Origin: Oscillospiraceae bacterium
GTDB lineage: Bacteria; Bacillota; Clostridia; UBA1381; UBA9506
Assembly: GCA_015069045.1 (NCBI GenBank)
Contig: SVJJ01000003.1
Span: 1-44,801 of the forward strand
Direction of reading: 5' to 3'
DNA: 44,801 nt
This document shows, piece after piece, positions 7,863 through 16,800 of this stretch; position 1 is the stretch's first letter, and each line of letters opens with the position of its first letter. The position numbers and the translations under genes are program-made. The notes below the pieces were generated by a model that was given only the letters and a program-made list of their open reading frames with translations, was not told the DNA's origin and searched no databases.

Positions 7863-8444
7863 TTATCTGCCTTCCAAAAAATAAGTTGCTTCCATATCAG
7901 CCATATGCAGGGCAAAGGAAAGGGGATACATTTCAAAGGTTTTTCCTACATTTTGCTTATTCCCGTCCTCTGAAAAGCCCATATGGTATCGAATAGCAAA
8001 GGCTTCTTCTCTTGTAAGACGCATAAATCCCGTAATAATATACACCGATTTTTCTCCGTGTCCATAGGGCAAAGCATCATCAAATTCGTAGTAGGGAACC
8101 TGGGTCCATCGTCCTTCCTTATCCTTCACATTTCGCATGCTTTCATGGTAGCAGTTAACCTTGCATAGGTCATGAAGCAGAGATACAACTGCAACAGTTT
8201 CTGCATCAAACTCAAGTCCATACAATTCCTGCACCCGTGGCCGTGCCAAATAATCCTGCAAACAGTCATACACATTAATGCTGTGTTCCACTAAGCCACC
8301 GGCATATGAACCATGAAACCGTGTACTGGCAGGAGCAGTGAAAAAATCACTGGTGGCCGAACACAAATACTCCAACAGCTTATCGGCACCTTCTCTATGT
8401 ATATTGCTTTGATAAATTTCTATAAATTCCTCTTTACTTGTCAT
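7863..8444 (-). CDS. HD-domain phosphohydrolase
   Basis: This 193-residue cytosolic protein is built around an HD metal-binding domain: GGLVEHSINVY (first His), LLHDLCKVN (the HD pair), YGHGEKSVYI, IRYHMG and ALHMADMEA (the last Asp). The spacing resembles the HD part of the YhaM 3'-5' exoribonuclease, but the N-terminal OB-fold of YhaM is absent. The substrate could be a nucleotide or RNA end, and is not known. The start has GGAGGAGG upstream. The gene stands alone: it converges with degV, and the 144 nt to pncB show no convincing promoter. Confidence 0.75.
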   Translation of the reverse strand: MTSKEEFIEIYQSNIHREGADKLLEYLCSATSDFFTAPASTRFHGSYAGGLVEHSINVYDCLQDYLARPRVQELYGLEFDAETVAVVSLLHDLCKVNCYHESMRNVKDKEGRWTQVPYYEFDDALPYGHGEKSVYIITGFMRLTREEAFAIRYHMGFSEDGNKQNVGKTFEMYPLSFALHMADMEATYFLEGR

Positions 8445-8588
8445 GTCATTCCTCCTCCCTCGCCGAACGCATCTGCGAAGCTTGCATTATATAAACTAAG
8501 GATAGCAACCCACTAGCCGGTAAAATTCATATTTATATTTTTTCAAACTCTGTTTTAACCAGTCCAAGACGCAAGACTGAAAACTACC

Positions 8589-10052
8589 TTACTTATCTGC
8601 CTCACCAGTGCCGGTGACATATTTTCCAAGCAACGTTTCCTTCATCTCCCACAACGCAGGAGATAAATCCACATAATAACGATGGGGATTTTCAAAACGC
8701 TTTACTTCATCCCAGAGCAAATCAACCTGCTGCTTACAATAGGCCTTAATGGTGTGGATATCAGGACTTTGGTATACGCATTTTCCTTTATCAAAAATTT
8801 TAACAAGCATCTTTTTTGCCGTAAACCCACCCACTTTTTTCCGTTTCCAGGTGTGCTCAGGATCAAAAATTTCGTAGGCCTCATCCTCACGAATTTCCTC
8901 GTCAAACAAGGTTATTACATCTGCAATAGCCTCGCCGGTTTCTTTAGAATACAGGCGATAGACCTGTTTAAAGCCCGGATTGGTAATTTTAGATGTATTT
9001 TCGCTAATTTTAATTTTAGGTATAATCTCCCCATCACGTTCAATAGCAGCCAATTTATATACTCCGCCAAACACCGGTTCCGAACGGGATGTAATCAACC
9101 GCTCACCCACGCCATACATATCAATTTGCGCACCTTGCATCAATGTGTCACGAATAATGTATTCATCTAAGGAGTTGGAAGCTGTAATGGCACAATCAGG
9201 AAATCCCGCTTCATCCAACATTTTTCTTGCTTTTTTGGATAAATAGGTAATATCGCCACTATCAATGCGAATACCCTTTGGGCGGTAGCCCTTAGGCAGA
9301 ATCACCTCGTTAAATACACGAATAGCATTGGGAATGCCGGAATGTAGAACATTATAAGTATCCACTAACAGAATACAATTATCAGGGTATATTTCTGCAT
9401 AGGAACGAAATGCCTCATATTCTGTATCAAAAAGTTGTACCCAACTATGAGCCATAGTGCCCAATGCCGGAATGCCATATAAACGGTCAGAAATGGCGCA
9501 GGCTGTTCCGCTGCAACCAGCAATATAGGCCGCTCTGGCGCCAAAAATAGCACCATGATAGCCTTGCGCCCGACGAGACCCAAATTCCATAACGTTCCGT
9601 CCATCTGCTGCGCGGACAATACGATTGGCCTTTGTTGCAATTAAGGACTGGTGATTAACCGTAAGCAACAACATTGTTTCGATAAACTGTGCTTCAATAA
9701 TGGGTCCGCGAACCGTAACAATTGGTTCCATAGGAAAAATAGGTGTACCTTCAGGCATGCTCCATATGTCACAGGAGAACTCAAAATCTTTGAGATAAGT
9801 AAGAAAGCGCTCGTCAAAAATACCCTTGCTACGCAGGTAAGCAATGTCTTCCTCATCAAATTTAAGGTTTTTAATATATTCAATTAACTGTTCAAGGCCT
9901 ACCATAATAGCAAAGCCACCGCCATCCGGCACCTTACGAAAAAACATATCAAAATAAGCAATCCTATTTTCAAAGCCTTCCACAAAATATCCATTAGCCA
10001 TGGTAAACTCATAAAAGTCCACCAACATGGTCAAATTCATTTTTTCTAACAT
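8589..10052 (-). CDS. pncB: Nicotinate phosphoribosyltransferase
   Basis: This 487-residue cytosolic enzyme joins nicotinate and PRPP, using ATP, to give nicotinate mononucleotide in NAD salvage. N-terminal features are NLTMLVDFYEFTMA and YFDMFFRKVP. The core has EFGSRRAQGYHGA, GTMAHSW (the His phosphorylated in the family) and IRIDSGDITYLS in the phosphate-binding barrel. ATG 10052 is chosen because GGAGG lies 7 nt upstream; a longer TTG-start version at 10079 would contain that site. It has its own promoter, divergent from the feoA-like gene. Confidence 0.93.
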   Translation of the reverse strand: MLEKMNLTMLVDFYEFTMANGYFVEGFENRIAYFDMFFRKVPDGGGFAIMVGLEQLIEYIKNLKFDEEDIAYLRSKGIFDERFLTYLKDFEFSCDIWSMPEGTPIFPMEPIVTVRGPIIEAQFIETMLLLTVNHQSLIATKANRIVRAADGRNVMEFGSRRAQGYHGAIFGARAAYIAGCSGTACAISDRLYGIPALGTMAHSWVQLFDTEYEAFRSYAEIYPDNCILLVDTYNVLHSGIPNAIRVFNEVILPKGYRPKGIRIDSGDITYLSKKARKMLDEAGFPDCAITASNSLDEYIIRDTLMQGAQIDMYGVGERLITSRSEPVFGGVYKLAAIERDGEIIPKIKISENTSKITNPGFKQVYRLYSKETGEAIADVITLFDEEIREDEAYEIFDPEHTWKRKKVGGFTAKKMLVKIFDKGKCVYQSPDIHTIKAYCKQQVDLLWDEVKRFENPHRYYVDLSPALWEMKETLLGKYVTGTGEADK

Positions 10053-10120
10053 CCCGTCTCCTCCGCTCCCATTTCTCAATGCCCGACATAATACTCCATT
10101 TTTCGTACTTATTACTTTAT

Positions 10121-10149
10121 ATTATACGACAATGCCGCAATGAATTCAA
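10121..10149 (-). promoter_or_regulatory. pncB promoter
   Basis: Minus strand TTGAAT (10149-10144), 17-nt spacer, TATAAT (10126-10121). It stands back to back with the promoter of the FeoA-like gene. Confidence 0.65.
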
Positions 10150-10188
10150 CTAAATCAGTAAAATTTTTAATAAAATCCAAAAAAAGTC

Positions 10189-10240
10189 TTGACATACATT
10201 CCGTTTAGTGCTATAATTCTAATAGTTAGTTTGTACTAAC
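10189..10240 (+). promoter_or_regulatory. Promoter and candidate operator of the FeoA-like gene
   Basis: TTGACA (10189-10194), 17-nt spacer and TATAAT (10212-10217) are full consensus. At the expected start lies the palindrome GTTAGT-TTGT-ACTAAC (10225-10240), a shape similar to DtxR/MntR-type metal-regulator sites. An iron or manganese regulator could block transcription here; this is inference. Confidence 0.6.
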
Positions 10241-10305
10241 CATTTTCCAAAACCACAACAAAATGAATAACCATTGTTGTGACTACATGAAATAAGGGGA
10301 TATAC

Positions 10306-10521
10306 ATGACGCTGACAGACGCCGAATTAGAGAAAGAATATATTATTACCAATATTGACACAAACGACGAGGAGTTAAATGCTTTTTTGTTTTCCTTGGG
10401 TTGTTACAGTGGTGAGGCTATCACCGTTGTCGCCAAACGAAATAAAGGATATGTTGTTTCTGTTAAAGATGCAAGATACAGTATTGACGCGCAGTTAGCA
10501 AAATCCATTTCGGTTCAATAA
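10306..10521 (+). CDS. Stand-alone FeoA-domain protein
   Basis: This 71-residue protein is a single SH3-like FeoA domain (LTDAELEKEY, LFSLGCYSGEAITVV, YVVSVKDARYSID). FeoA proteins assist the FeoB ferrous-iron channel or act as small binding modules in metal regulators. There is no feoB in the window, so this one is solitary. The start is supported by AAGGGG 6 nt upstream. It has a full-consensus promoter with a palindrome at the start site and a strong terminator, so it is a one-gene unit. A 7-bp stem (CACAACA/TGTTGTG) lies in its leader at 10254-10281. Confidence 0.75.
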   Translation: MTLTDAELEKEYIITNIDTNDEELNAFLFSLGCYSGEAITVVAKRNKGYVVSVKDARYSIDAQLAKSISVQ

Positions 10522-10528
10522 ATAATAT

Positions 10529-10560
10529 AAGGGCTGCAGCATAGTTGCTGCAGCCCTTTT
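10529..10560. terminator. Bidirectional terminator between feoA-like and PHP genes
   Basis: GGGCTGCAGCA pairs exactly with TGCTGCAGCCC (11 bp, TAGT loop) and is followed by TTTT rightward. It lies between two converging genes. Confidence 0.85.
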
Positions 10561-10561
10561 A

Positions 10562-11287
10562 TTACATTATTCCTTTTTTAATTTTTAATGTTTCTATCAG
10601 GCAAGCCCCACTTACTTCCTCTAAGGTAAGGAGGTTTTGCCTTTCATAAATATCCCACAAATAATGAGCATCTGAACTTGTTAATAGCCGATATTGTTCC
10701 AAATAGGGCCATTGTTCCAATACCTGTTCACGTGTTGAGTTTTTTGAAATTTCCAGGGTCGAAAAATTTAAGTCCTCCGGTACCACACCTAAGTTAGAAA
10801 TAATGCTATAAGCATCCTTATCCACATGAGCAGGCATAATTAATCCGCCTAATGAACGGACTTGTGGCACTACATCATAAACTGAACATGTTAAGGCTGT
10901 TGTCAGCAATTGAGATTCATATCCTATAATTTCATCTTTCTCATTCATGTAGGCTTGTTCGCCAAAAATATCCCTTCGATTTTCAATAGGCAAAAAATAG
11001 GGCCGAATATATGTTTCAAAATCTTCCGCCTTGGTAATCGTGGGAAATAAACATACAAAATGAGCCTCTTCAACAGTTTCTACTTCCATACCCGGCACCA
11101 CACAAAGATTCGCTTGTTCGGCACAAGTCATAACAGACCGCACATTGCCTACCGTATTATGGTCCGTCAGCGCAATCATGGATAAGCCGTTGAGAACTGC
11201 CATATTCACAATGTTGTTCGGTGTCATATCCATGTCCCCGCAGGGCGACAGGGCCGAATGAATATGTAAATCACAGGCTATTTGCAT
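10562..11287 (-). CDS. PHP-domain metal-dependent phosphoesterase
   Basis: This 241-residue cytosolic protein has all the main PHP motifs: DLHIHSALSPCGDMD, ALTDHNTVGN, VPGMEVET, MPAHVDKD and SSDAHYLWD. These residues bind a trinuclear metal site in the family. Relatives remove phosphate from nucleotides, histidinol phosphate or RNA ends; the substrate here is not known. It is the last gene of the hydrogenase-like operon and overlaps the preceding DRTGG gene by 10 nt, so translation is probably coupled. Its place in the operon suggests it makes or destroys a signal, which is inference. Confidence 0.85.
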   Translation of the reverse strand: MQIACDLHIHSALSPCGDMDMTPNNIVNMAVLNGLSMIALTDHNTVGNVRSVMTCAEQANLCVVPGMEVETVEEAHFVCLFPTITKAEDFETYIRPYFLPIENRRDIFGEQAYMNEKDEIIGYESQLLTTALTCSVYDVVPQVRSLGGLIMPAHVDKDAYSIISNLGVVPEDLNFSTLEISKNSTREQVLEQWPYLEQYRLLTSSDAHYLWDIYERQNLLTLEEVSGACLIETLKIKKGIM

Positions 11288-11613
11288 TGATTTTGCTCAA
11301 ACAACAGACAAGCCGCCTCATAGGCAGGCAAGTCAGTTTTTAAAACCGTAACTTCTTGCTCCCGGGCTTTTTGAACAGCTGTTGCATCTGCTGTTCTGCC
11401 TTCTACCAACAAAATGCAAGAGGGATCCGTTAAGGCAGCCACAGCCGCTATATTTACATTGCCCTGCACCGTCATCCATACTTGTCCTGCCTCCACACGA
11501 CTCATGGCGAGACTTAAAAGGTCACCAATGTAGCAACCGGTTATCTCCTGACCTAAATCACCTTGGCTAATAATTTCCAGATTGTTTTTTTCTATAAATT
11601 CCTGTACTGTCAT
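11278..11613 (-). CDS. DRTGG-domain protein (second copy in operon)
   Basis: This 111-residue protein has the compact DRTGG-type fold (VQEFIEKNNLEIISQGDLGQEI, CYIGDLLSLAMSRVEAGQVWMTVQGNVNIAAVA, TDLPAYEAACLLFEQN). DRTGG domains often sit with CBS or nucleotide-binding modules and are thought to bind a ligand. ATG 11613 is preferred over 11643 because GGAGGG lies 7 nt ahead of it. It lies between the hydrogenase-like gene (4 nt gap) and the PHP gene (10-nt overlap). It is related in pattern to the first gene of the operon, so the two may form a heterodimer. Confidence 0.75.
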   Translation of the reverse strand: MTVQEFIEKNNLEIISQGDLGQEITGCYIGDLLSLAMSRVEAGQVWMTVQGNVNIAAVAALTDPSCILLVEGRTADATAVQKAREQEVTVLKTDLPAYEAACLLFEQNQCK

Positions 11614-11617
11614 TCTC

Positions 11618-12955
11618 TCACCCTCCGTAATAATCTCGGTCATCCGTTTTAAAGGAACCGGGCATTTCTTCCTCTAAGGCCACCATTTGCCGTGCCAAAT
11701 CCCGCACCTTTTCACGCAGTTTATAAATACAATCCGTTTCTGTAGCAAAGCCACGAACAATATCCTCTGCCAAACTTTTGCAACTAGGTGCCCCACAAGA
11801 GCCACAATCTAATTTAGGTAAGTCATTGTATATACTTTCCATGCGCTCCATTTTCTGCATGGCAATAGCAATATCGTCATCTAAATTAAGTACGTTACGG
11901 TATGATACAGGACTATCCCACTGTAAATCATCCTGCTTAACTGGAATAGGACCCGCTTTTTGACCTTGCTTGCGAAGGGAATCAGCCAATTTTTTAATTT
12001 TTGTTTTAGCAACATAGGTGTTTTCTACATTTAAAGGGCCACCAACACAACCGCCAGCACAGGCTAATGCTTCTACAAAATCTATATCCAGCTTTTCGTC
12101 ATCTTCAATTTCTTCTAACAGACGAACCACATGGTTAATCCCATCAACCGCCACATATTTTTCAGTATCCAGAGCGCTGGCCTCTCCACCTGAGCTCGCC
12201 CACCGCACACCTGAAAAGGCACAGGTGGACAGTTCGTCCACGTGTTCAATTTTTCTCAAAATGGGTAACAACTTTAAATAAATCTCTTTGATAGACAAAA
12301 CCCCATCAATTAACGGTTTGGAGCTTCCCAAAGGATTTCGTACACTTGTTGCTTTTGCAGCACAGGGAGAAATAAAAAATACCCCTATTTCCTTAGGCTT
12401 GAGTCCTGTTTTTTCAACCGCCTCCTGTCGTGCTGCCTTAGCCGCTGCTTCCATTGGCGAAATCAGGGGCAGAACATGGCTGATTAAGTTCGGAAAACGT
12501 ACAGAAATCAATCGCACTACTGTTGGGCATGCCGAATTAATGACCGGTCTTTTCAGCTTACCTTCAGCCAGCAGTTGTTTTGTATACTCTGTAATGGTTT
12601 CTGCTGCTTTGGCAACCTCGTAAATATCATCAAAACCCAAATATTTCAGCCCGGTCAAAATAAGATTAATATCTTTTAAATTGTTAAACTGACCATATAA
12701 TGTGGGTGCGGGCAACGCAATCTTGTATTTAAACCTAAAAATATCATCTAACCGCTCTGTTACGGCACTTTTAGCATGGTAGGGACACACACGAATGCAT
12801 TCGCCGCAGTCAATACACCGTTCCTTAATAATTTTTGCCTTCCCATCACGTACACGAATGGCTTCAGTAGGACATCCTTTAATGCAGTTAATACATCCCT
12901 TGCACCTCTCCCGGTCTAAACGAACAGAATGGTAGTAGGTTCCTTTGTTGTTCAT
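11618..12955 (-). CDS. Divergent FeFe-hydrogenase-like protein, probably a redox or H2 sensor
   Basis: This is a 445-residue iron-sulfur protein. Residues 18-57 hold two ferredoxin clusters (Cys 18, 21, 24, 28 and 47, 50, 53, 57). The H-cluster domain follows. Motif L1 is SACP (Cys143), L2 is SPCAAK (Cys198) and L3 is LACAGGC (Cys299, Cys303), so all four H-cluster cysteines are kept. The proton-relay Cys (299 in CpI) is Ala142, and the two conserved Met are Ser196 and Leu297. A third cluster motif (Cys 384, 387, 392, 409) ends the protein. Neighbours are signalling domains and no maturases or electron-transfer partners. This fits the group of putative sensory FeFe hydrogenases; real H2 turnover is doubtful. 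Confidence 0.85.
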   Translation of the reverse strand: MNNKGTYYHSVRLDRERCKGCINCIKGCPTEAIRVRDGKAKIIKERCIDCGECIRVCPYHAKSAVTERLDDIFRFKYKIALPAPTLYGQFNNLKDINLILTGLKYLGFDDIYEVAKAAETITEYTKQLLAEGKLKRPVINSACPTVVRLISVRFPNLISHVLPLISPMEAAAKAARQEAVEKTGLKPKEIGVFFISPCAAKATSVRNPLGSSKPLIDGVLSIKEIYLKLLPILRKIEHVDELSTCAFSGVRWASSGGEASALDTEKYVAVDGINHVVRLLEEIEDDEKLDIDFVEALACAGGCVGGPLNVENTYVAKTKIKKLADSLRKQGQKAGPIPVKQDDLQWDSPVSYRNVLNLDDDIAIAMQKMERMESIYNDLPKLDCGSCGAPSCKSLAEDIVRGFATETDCIYKLREKVRDLARQMVALEEEMPGSFKTDDRDYYGG

Positions 12956-12981
12956 ATGTAGCCACTCTCCCTTTTGCTGAC

Positions 12982-13410
12982 TTATCTAAGCCGAATCACA
13001 AGAGTTACGGTTGTCCCATGACCAACCTCCGATTCAATAGATAGCTCGTCAGAATATTTTTTCATATTAGGCAAACCCATACCGGCACCAAAACCAAGCT
13101 CACGTGCCTCATCCGTAGCTGTCGAAAATCCCGCCTGCATAGCTTTTGCAATATCAGGTATGCCGGGGCCCTTATCTCTAAAAACAATGGTAATAGTATC
13201 GGAGGTGATGGTTACATCTGCCTCTCCGCCTTTCCCATGAATAATGGTATTAATTTCACCCTCGTACATGGATATGGCTGCCTTACGAATAATTTCAGGG
13301 GCAATGCCCAACTGTTTCAAAACCTTTTTAATATTGCTGGAAGCTTGACCGGCAATAGTAAAGTTATTGCCGTCAATGGGGTATTGTAGTGAAATTGTTT
13401 GTTCGGCCAT
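12982..13410 (-). CDS. HATPase_c protein of the RsbW/SpoIIAB anti-sigma type
   Basis: This 142-residue protein is a lone GHKL ATPase domain, with the Mg/ATP box YEGEINTIIHGKG, DKGPGIPDIAKAM (G1 box), FGAGMGLPNMKKYSD (G2 box) and HGTTVTLVI. It has no sensor or His-phosphorylation domain, so it resembles serine kinases that bind sigma or anti-sigma partners. AGGGGTG lies 8 nt before the ATG. It follows the first DRTGG gene by 3 nt and precedes the hydrogenase-like gene by 26 nt. It could pass on the state of the hydrogenase-like sensor by phosphorylating a partner; no such partner is in the window. Confidence 0.82.
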   Translation of the reverse strand: MAEQTISLQYPIDGNNFTIAGQASSNIKKVLKQLGIAPEIIRKAAISMYEGEINTIIHGKGGEADVTITSDTITIVFRDKGPGIPDIAKAMQAGFSTATDEARELGFGAGMGLPNMKKYSDELSIESEVGHGTTVTLVIRLR

Positions 13411-13413
13411 AGT

Positions 13414-13761
13414 TTATTCACCCCTGCCGCCAAGCCCCTTTTGATATAGCTCTCCGCAAGCAATATATAAAGGGAATTCAGTTGTCATAACAGTAATACC
13501 CATACTCTCTGCCAACTCAAGCACCGATGCCTGAGGCACTTTTCCACGAACAAATACGATGGTATTAATATCCATCATTTCTGCTGTACGCACAACTTGC
13601 GGATTGGCAAGACCGGTGAGCAACAGCGCTTGATTTTTTACAAAGGCTAAAACGTCGCTCATCAAATCACACCCACAGGCAGATTTCACTTCAATTTCCT
13701 CCCAGGGTGCTTTGGTCAAAATTTTTGCATGTAAAATTTCACTGACCTGCTTTAGCTTCAT
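13414..13761 (-). CDS. DRTGG-domain protein (first gene of hydrogenase-like operon)
   Basis: This 115-residue protein starts MKLKQVSEILHAKILT. It then has CGCDLMSDVLAFVKNQALLLTGLANPQVVRTAEM and EFPLYIACGELYQKG, a DRTGG-type pattern shared with the fourth gene of the operon. ATG 13761 has AGAGGG 8 nt upstream; the longer reading from 13815 has no ribosome binding site and would cover much of the leader. It opens the five-gene leftward operon 60 nt after a good promoter. Cys residues in CGCD are absent from the second copy and could touch a cofactor. Confidence 0.75.
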   Translation of the reverse strand: MKLKQVSEILHAKILTKAPWEEIEVKSACGCDLMSDVLAFVKNQALLLTGLANPQVVRTAEMMDINTIVFVRGKVPQASVLELAESMGITVMTTEFPLYIACGELYQKGLGGRGE

Positions 13762-13827
13762 CGTAAAATCCCTCTCTTTTCGTAAATTTTCTGTGGTTAC
13801 AACAGCAAGCATCACATTTTTATTGTT

Positions 13828-13856
13828 ATTGTATCATGAATATATGTATTCGTCAA
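13828..13856 (-). promoter_or_regulatory. Promoter of the hydrogenase-like operon
   Basis: Minus strand TTGACG (13856-13851), 17-nt spacer, TACAAT (13833-13828). Predicted start near 13821. Confidence 0.65.
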
Positions 13857-13878
13857 GACACAGATCAATAGCCCGTTT

Positions 13879-16800
13879 TTACACCTCTAATAGTTTATCA
13901 AAATGAAAGAGATACAAATAACGATGGGAAACCTTACGGCCATACATAACCTCAGCTGCGTGAGCATAGTAAGCAAGCTGTGTCTTGTATCGTTCTGCAA
14001 TAGCCACAGGATCCACCCCACGGTCTGTCTTGTAGTCTACAATACTTATGTCATCCCCCTCAATAAGAACGCAGTCAATCATACCCTGCAGCATAACACG
14101 CCCTTTTTGACCAAAAATCGGTTCTGCATCCACATATAAACCAAAGGAAACCTCGCGCAAAACCTGATTTGCATCCTTGAGCCTTGCACCAATTGATGAC
14201 TCCATAAACCTATATACTTGACTGACAGAAATGGAGTTTGCCTCTGCCTCAGTTAATATACCACAATTTTGCAACATCATGAGCTGGGTTTGAATGCTAT
14301 CCATATCATGACAATTGCGATAATCCAGTTGTTCCAAAAAAGTGTGAAGTGCCGTTCCGGCTTCTGCTGCCGTGATATGACCGCTATGTTCCATCAAGAA
14401 AACAGGCCGCGGGTAGAGATACACGCTGTCTGTTTCCATCCTTTGCATTTTCCGTTTTATTTCTGTAACCGTTACTTTAGCCGGTAGTGCTACCTCCTCC
14501 GCATAGGGATATGTATAGTGGAGCCAGGATGGTAGTAATTTCCTTTCTTCATTTTGTCCATCACAGTCCGCTTCAACATTGATTTCCGGCGAGGAAAAAA
14601 GCTCTTCACACTCTAGCAACTCCAATCGAAAGTGACCGGATGTGTCAACAGGTGCATATACATGGCCCTCTGTCATTTTCCGCAAAAGCGCCGCATCAGG
14701 ATGAGGATACAAGGCCATTAAAATCCAATCTAAATAACTACCTGCTCCGGCAGCAAAAGCACCAGATATTCGTTTATCACCAGCACCTATACTACATTGT
14801 TGCATGCGAGCGGCTAAATTTCGTCCAGATGCCAGCATAATCAGTTTTTCCCGGGCACGGGTCATAGCCACATATAAAATGCGCATTTCCTCTGATAAGG
14901 ATTCGGCCACAATAGCCTGGCGCACTGTCTGCCGTGCACAGTTGTCATAGGATATGCCCAAGTCCGTATCAATGTATTTTGGACCATACCCCCACTCGCT
15001 ATGAATTAAAATTTTTTCCCTTACATCCATCATATTTATTTTGCGGTTTAAACCGCTTAAAATAACAACAGGAAATTCCAAACCCTTACTTTTGTGAATG
15101 CTCATAACACGTACCACATTTTGTTCTTCGCCAATAGCACGCGCCCCGTCATAATCACCGCCAATAGATTGAAACTCATCTATAAAGCGAATAAAGCTGT
15201 ATAATCCCTTTAAACCCGTATTTTCAAAGGCCGCCGCCCGCGTATATAAAAGTCGTAAATTTAATCGACGCAGTGCACCACCGGGCAGAGAAGCCTGTTG
15301 TTCATAAAATCCGGTTTGTCTGTATAAATACCAGATAAATTCAGCTGTATCCAATTCCCGGCTTTTTTCACGATACAGAGAAAGGGATTCTAAAAAAGTA
15401 CGCAAGCGATTGCCCAGCACATCTGCTTCCTCTGCCCTTGCTCTAACAGCATCATAGAAATCTGACTTTCGCTTTGCAATGCGGATAGAGGCCAGTTCCT
15501 CTGTTGATAACGCATATAGTTGAGAACGTAATACTGTTAAAAGAGGAATGTCCTGATGGGGATTGTCAATTATTTTAAGTAAGGATAGCATAACCGTAAT
15601 CTCCTGACTTTGCAAAAAGGAATTGCCTGCATCGCTGTAGCAAGGAATACCCCATGCTGTCAAGGTTTGGCAAAATACTGCCGCTGTATTTTTTGTAGAC
15701 CGCATCAACACACAAATATCCCGATAGGTTAAAGGACGAACACCATCTTTACCGAGCACCTGATATCCATCCTCAATCAATTCTGCGATGCGACGTGCCG
15801 CCATAACAGCCTCGGCCTCTGCCGATTCAAGTTGCTCTTCTCCATCCTGTTCACCTAACTCAGCCATCCATAATTCAACATCATCGGAAAGGGGACGCTG
15901 CATATCCGGATATACGGCACCCGGATATAACATCTCCTCCTCATTATAATCAATTTCTCCGGTTCTCGCAGACATAATGCGCCGAAAAATATAATTAATA
16001 CCATCTAAAATTCCTTTGCGGCTACGGAAGTTTTGAGATAAAATAATTTTTCTTTGCTTAGCATCTTCTTCTTCACAATAACTCTCTTTTTTTTCTCGAA
16101 ATAATTTAGGGTTTGTATTACGAAACCGATAAATACTCTGTTTCATATCCCCCACCAAAAACAATCCGCCTTCTCGCTTAATAGCAGAAAAAATGGCTTC
16201 TTGCAGAGCGCTGGTATCCTGATATTCATCGATTAGAATTTCATCATATTGTTGTTGTTCCGCTTGGGCTAAGGGGGTTGGTTGACCTGAATCATTCACA
16301 AACAAGCGATAACAACCGTGTTCCAAATCATTATAATTTAATAAATTTTTAGCCTCTTTTTTCTTATCAAAAGAATCCATGAGACCCATGACCAAGTGGG
16401 AAAGGCAGGACATGAGTGGATGTAAGGCAAGCAGAATATCCCGTTGCTGTTCTCCATCTAATACAAATAAAGTTTCCCGCAGGGTCTTAAGCTCAGTTGT
16501 CTTCATATCATCTCTCATTGCCCGAATTGTGTCCCGATATTGAGGTTGCGCATCCTTGGGCGCACGAGGTATGGATTCCATTTTCAGCATAGATAACCGA
16601 TTATAAAATCCCTCATAGGTTGTTTCCTGTAGAAGAGATAAAAACAGTTCCCGCTCACCATGCAAAAACTGATACAGCACCTCCCCGCCATCCTCTAATT
16701 GAGCTAAATGAAGCATGGCAGTATATTTTTTCACAATAGCCGCAACGCAATCACGACCGGCGTATAAAATTTGTGTTGCATAGGACGTTTGTTCAAAGTC

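Noticed and set aside
8445-8588. Promoter of the HD-domain gene
   Set aside because: A TATAAT is present on the minus strand, but nothing like a -35 lies 16-18 nt upstream.
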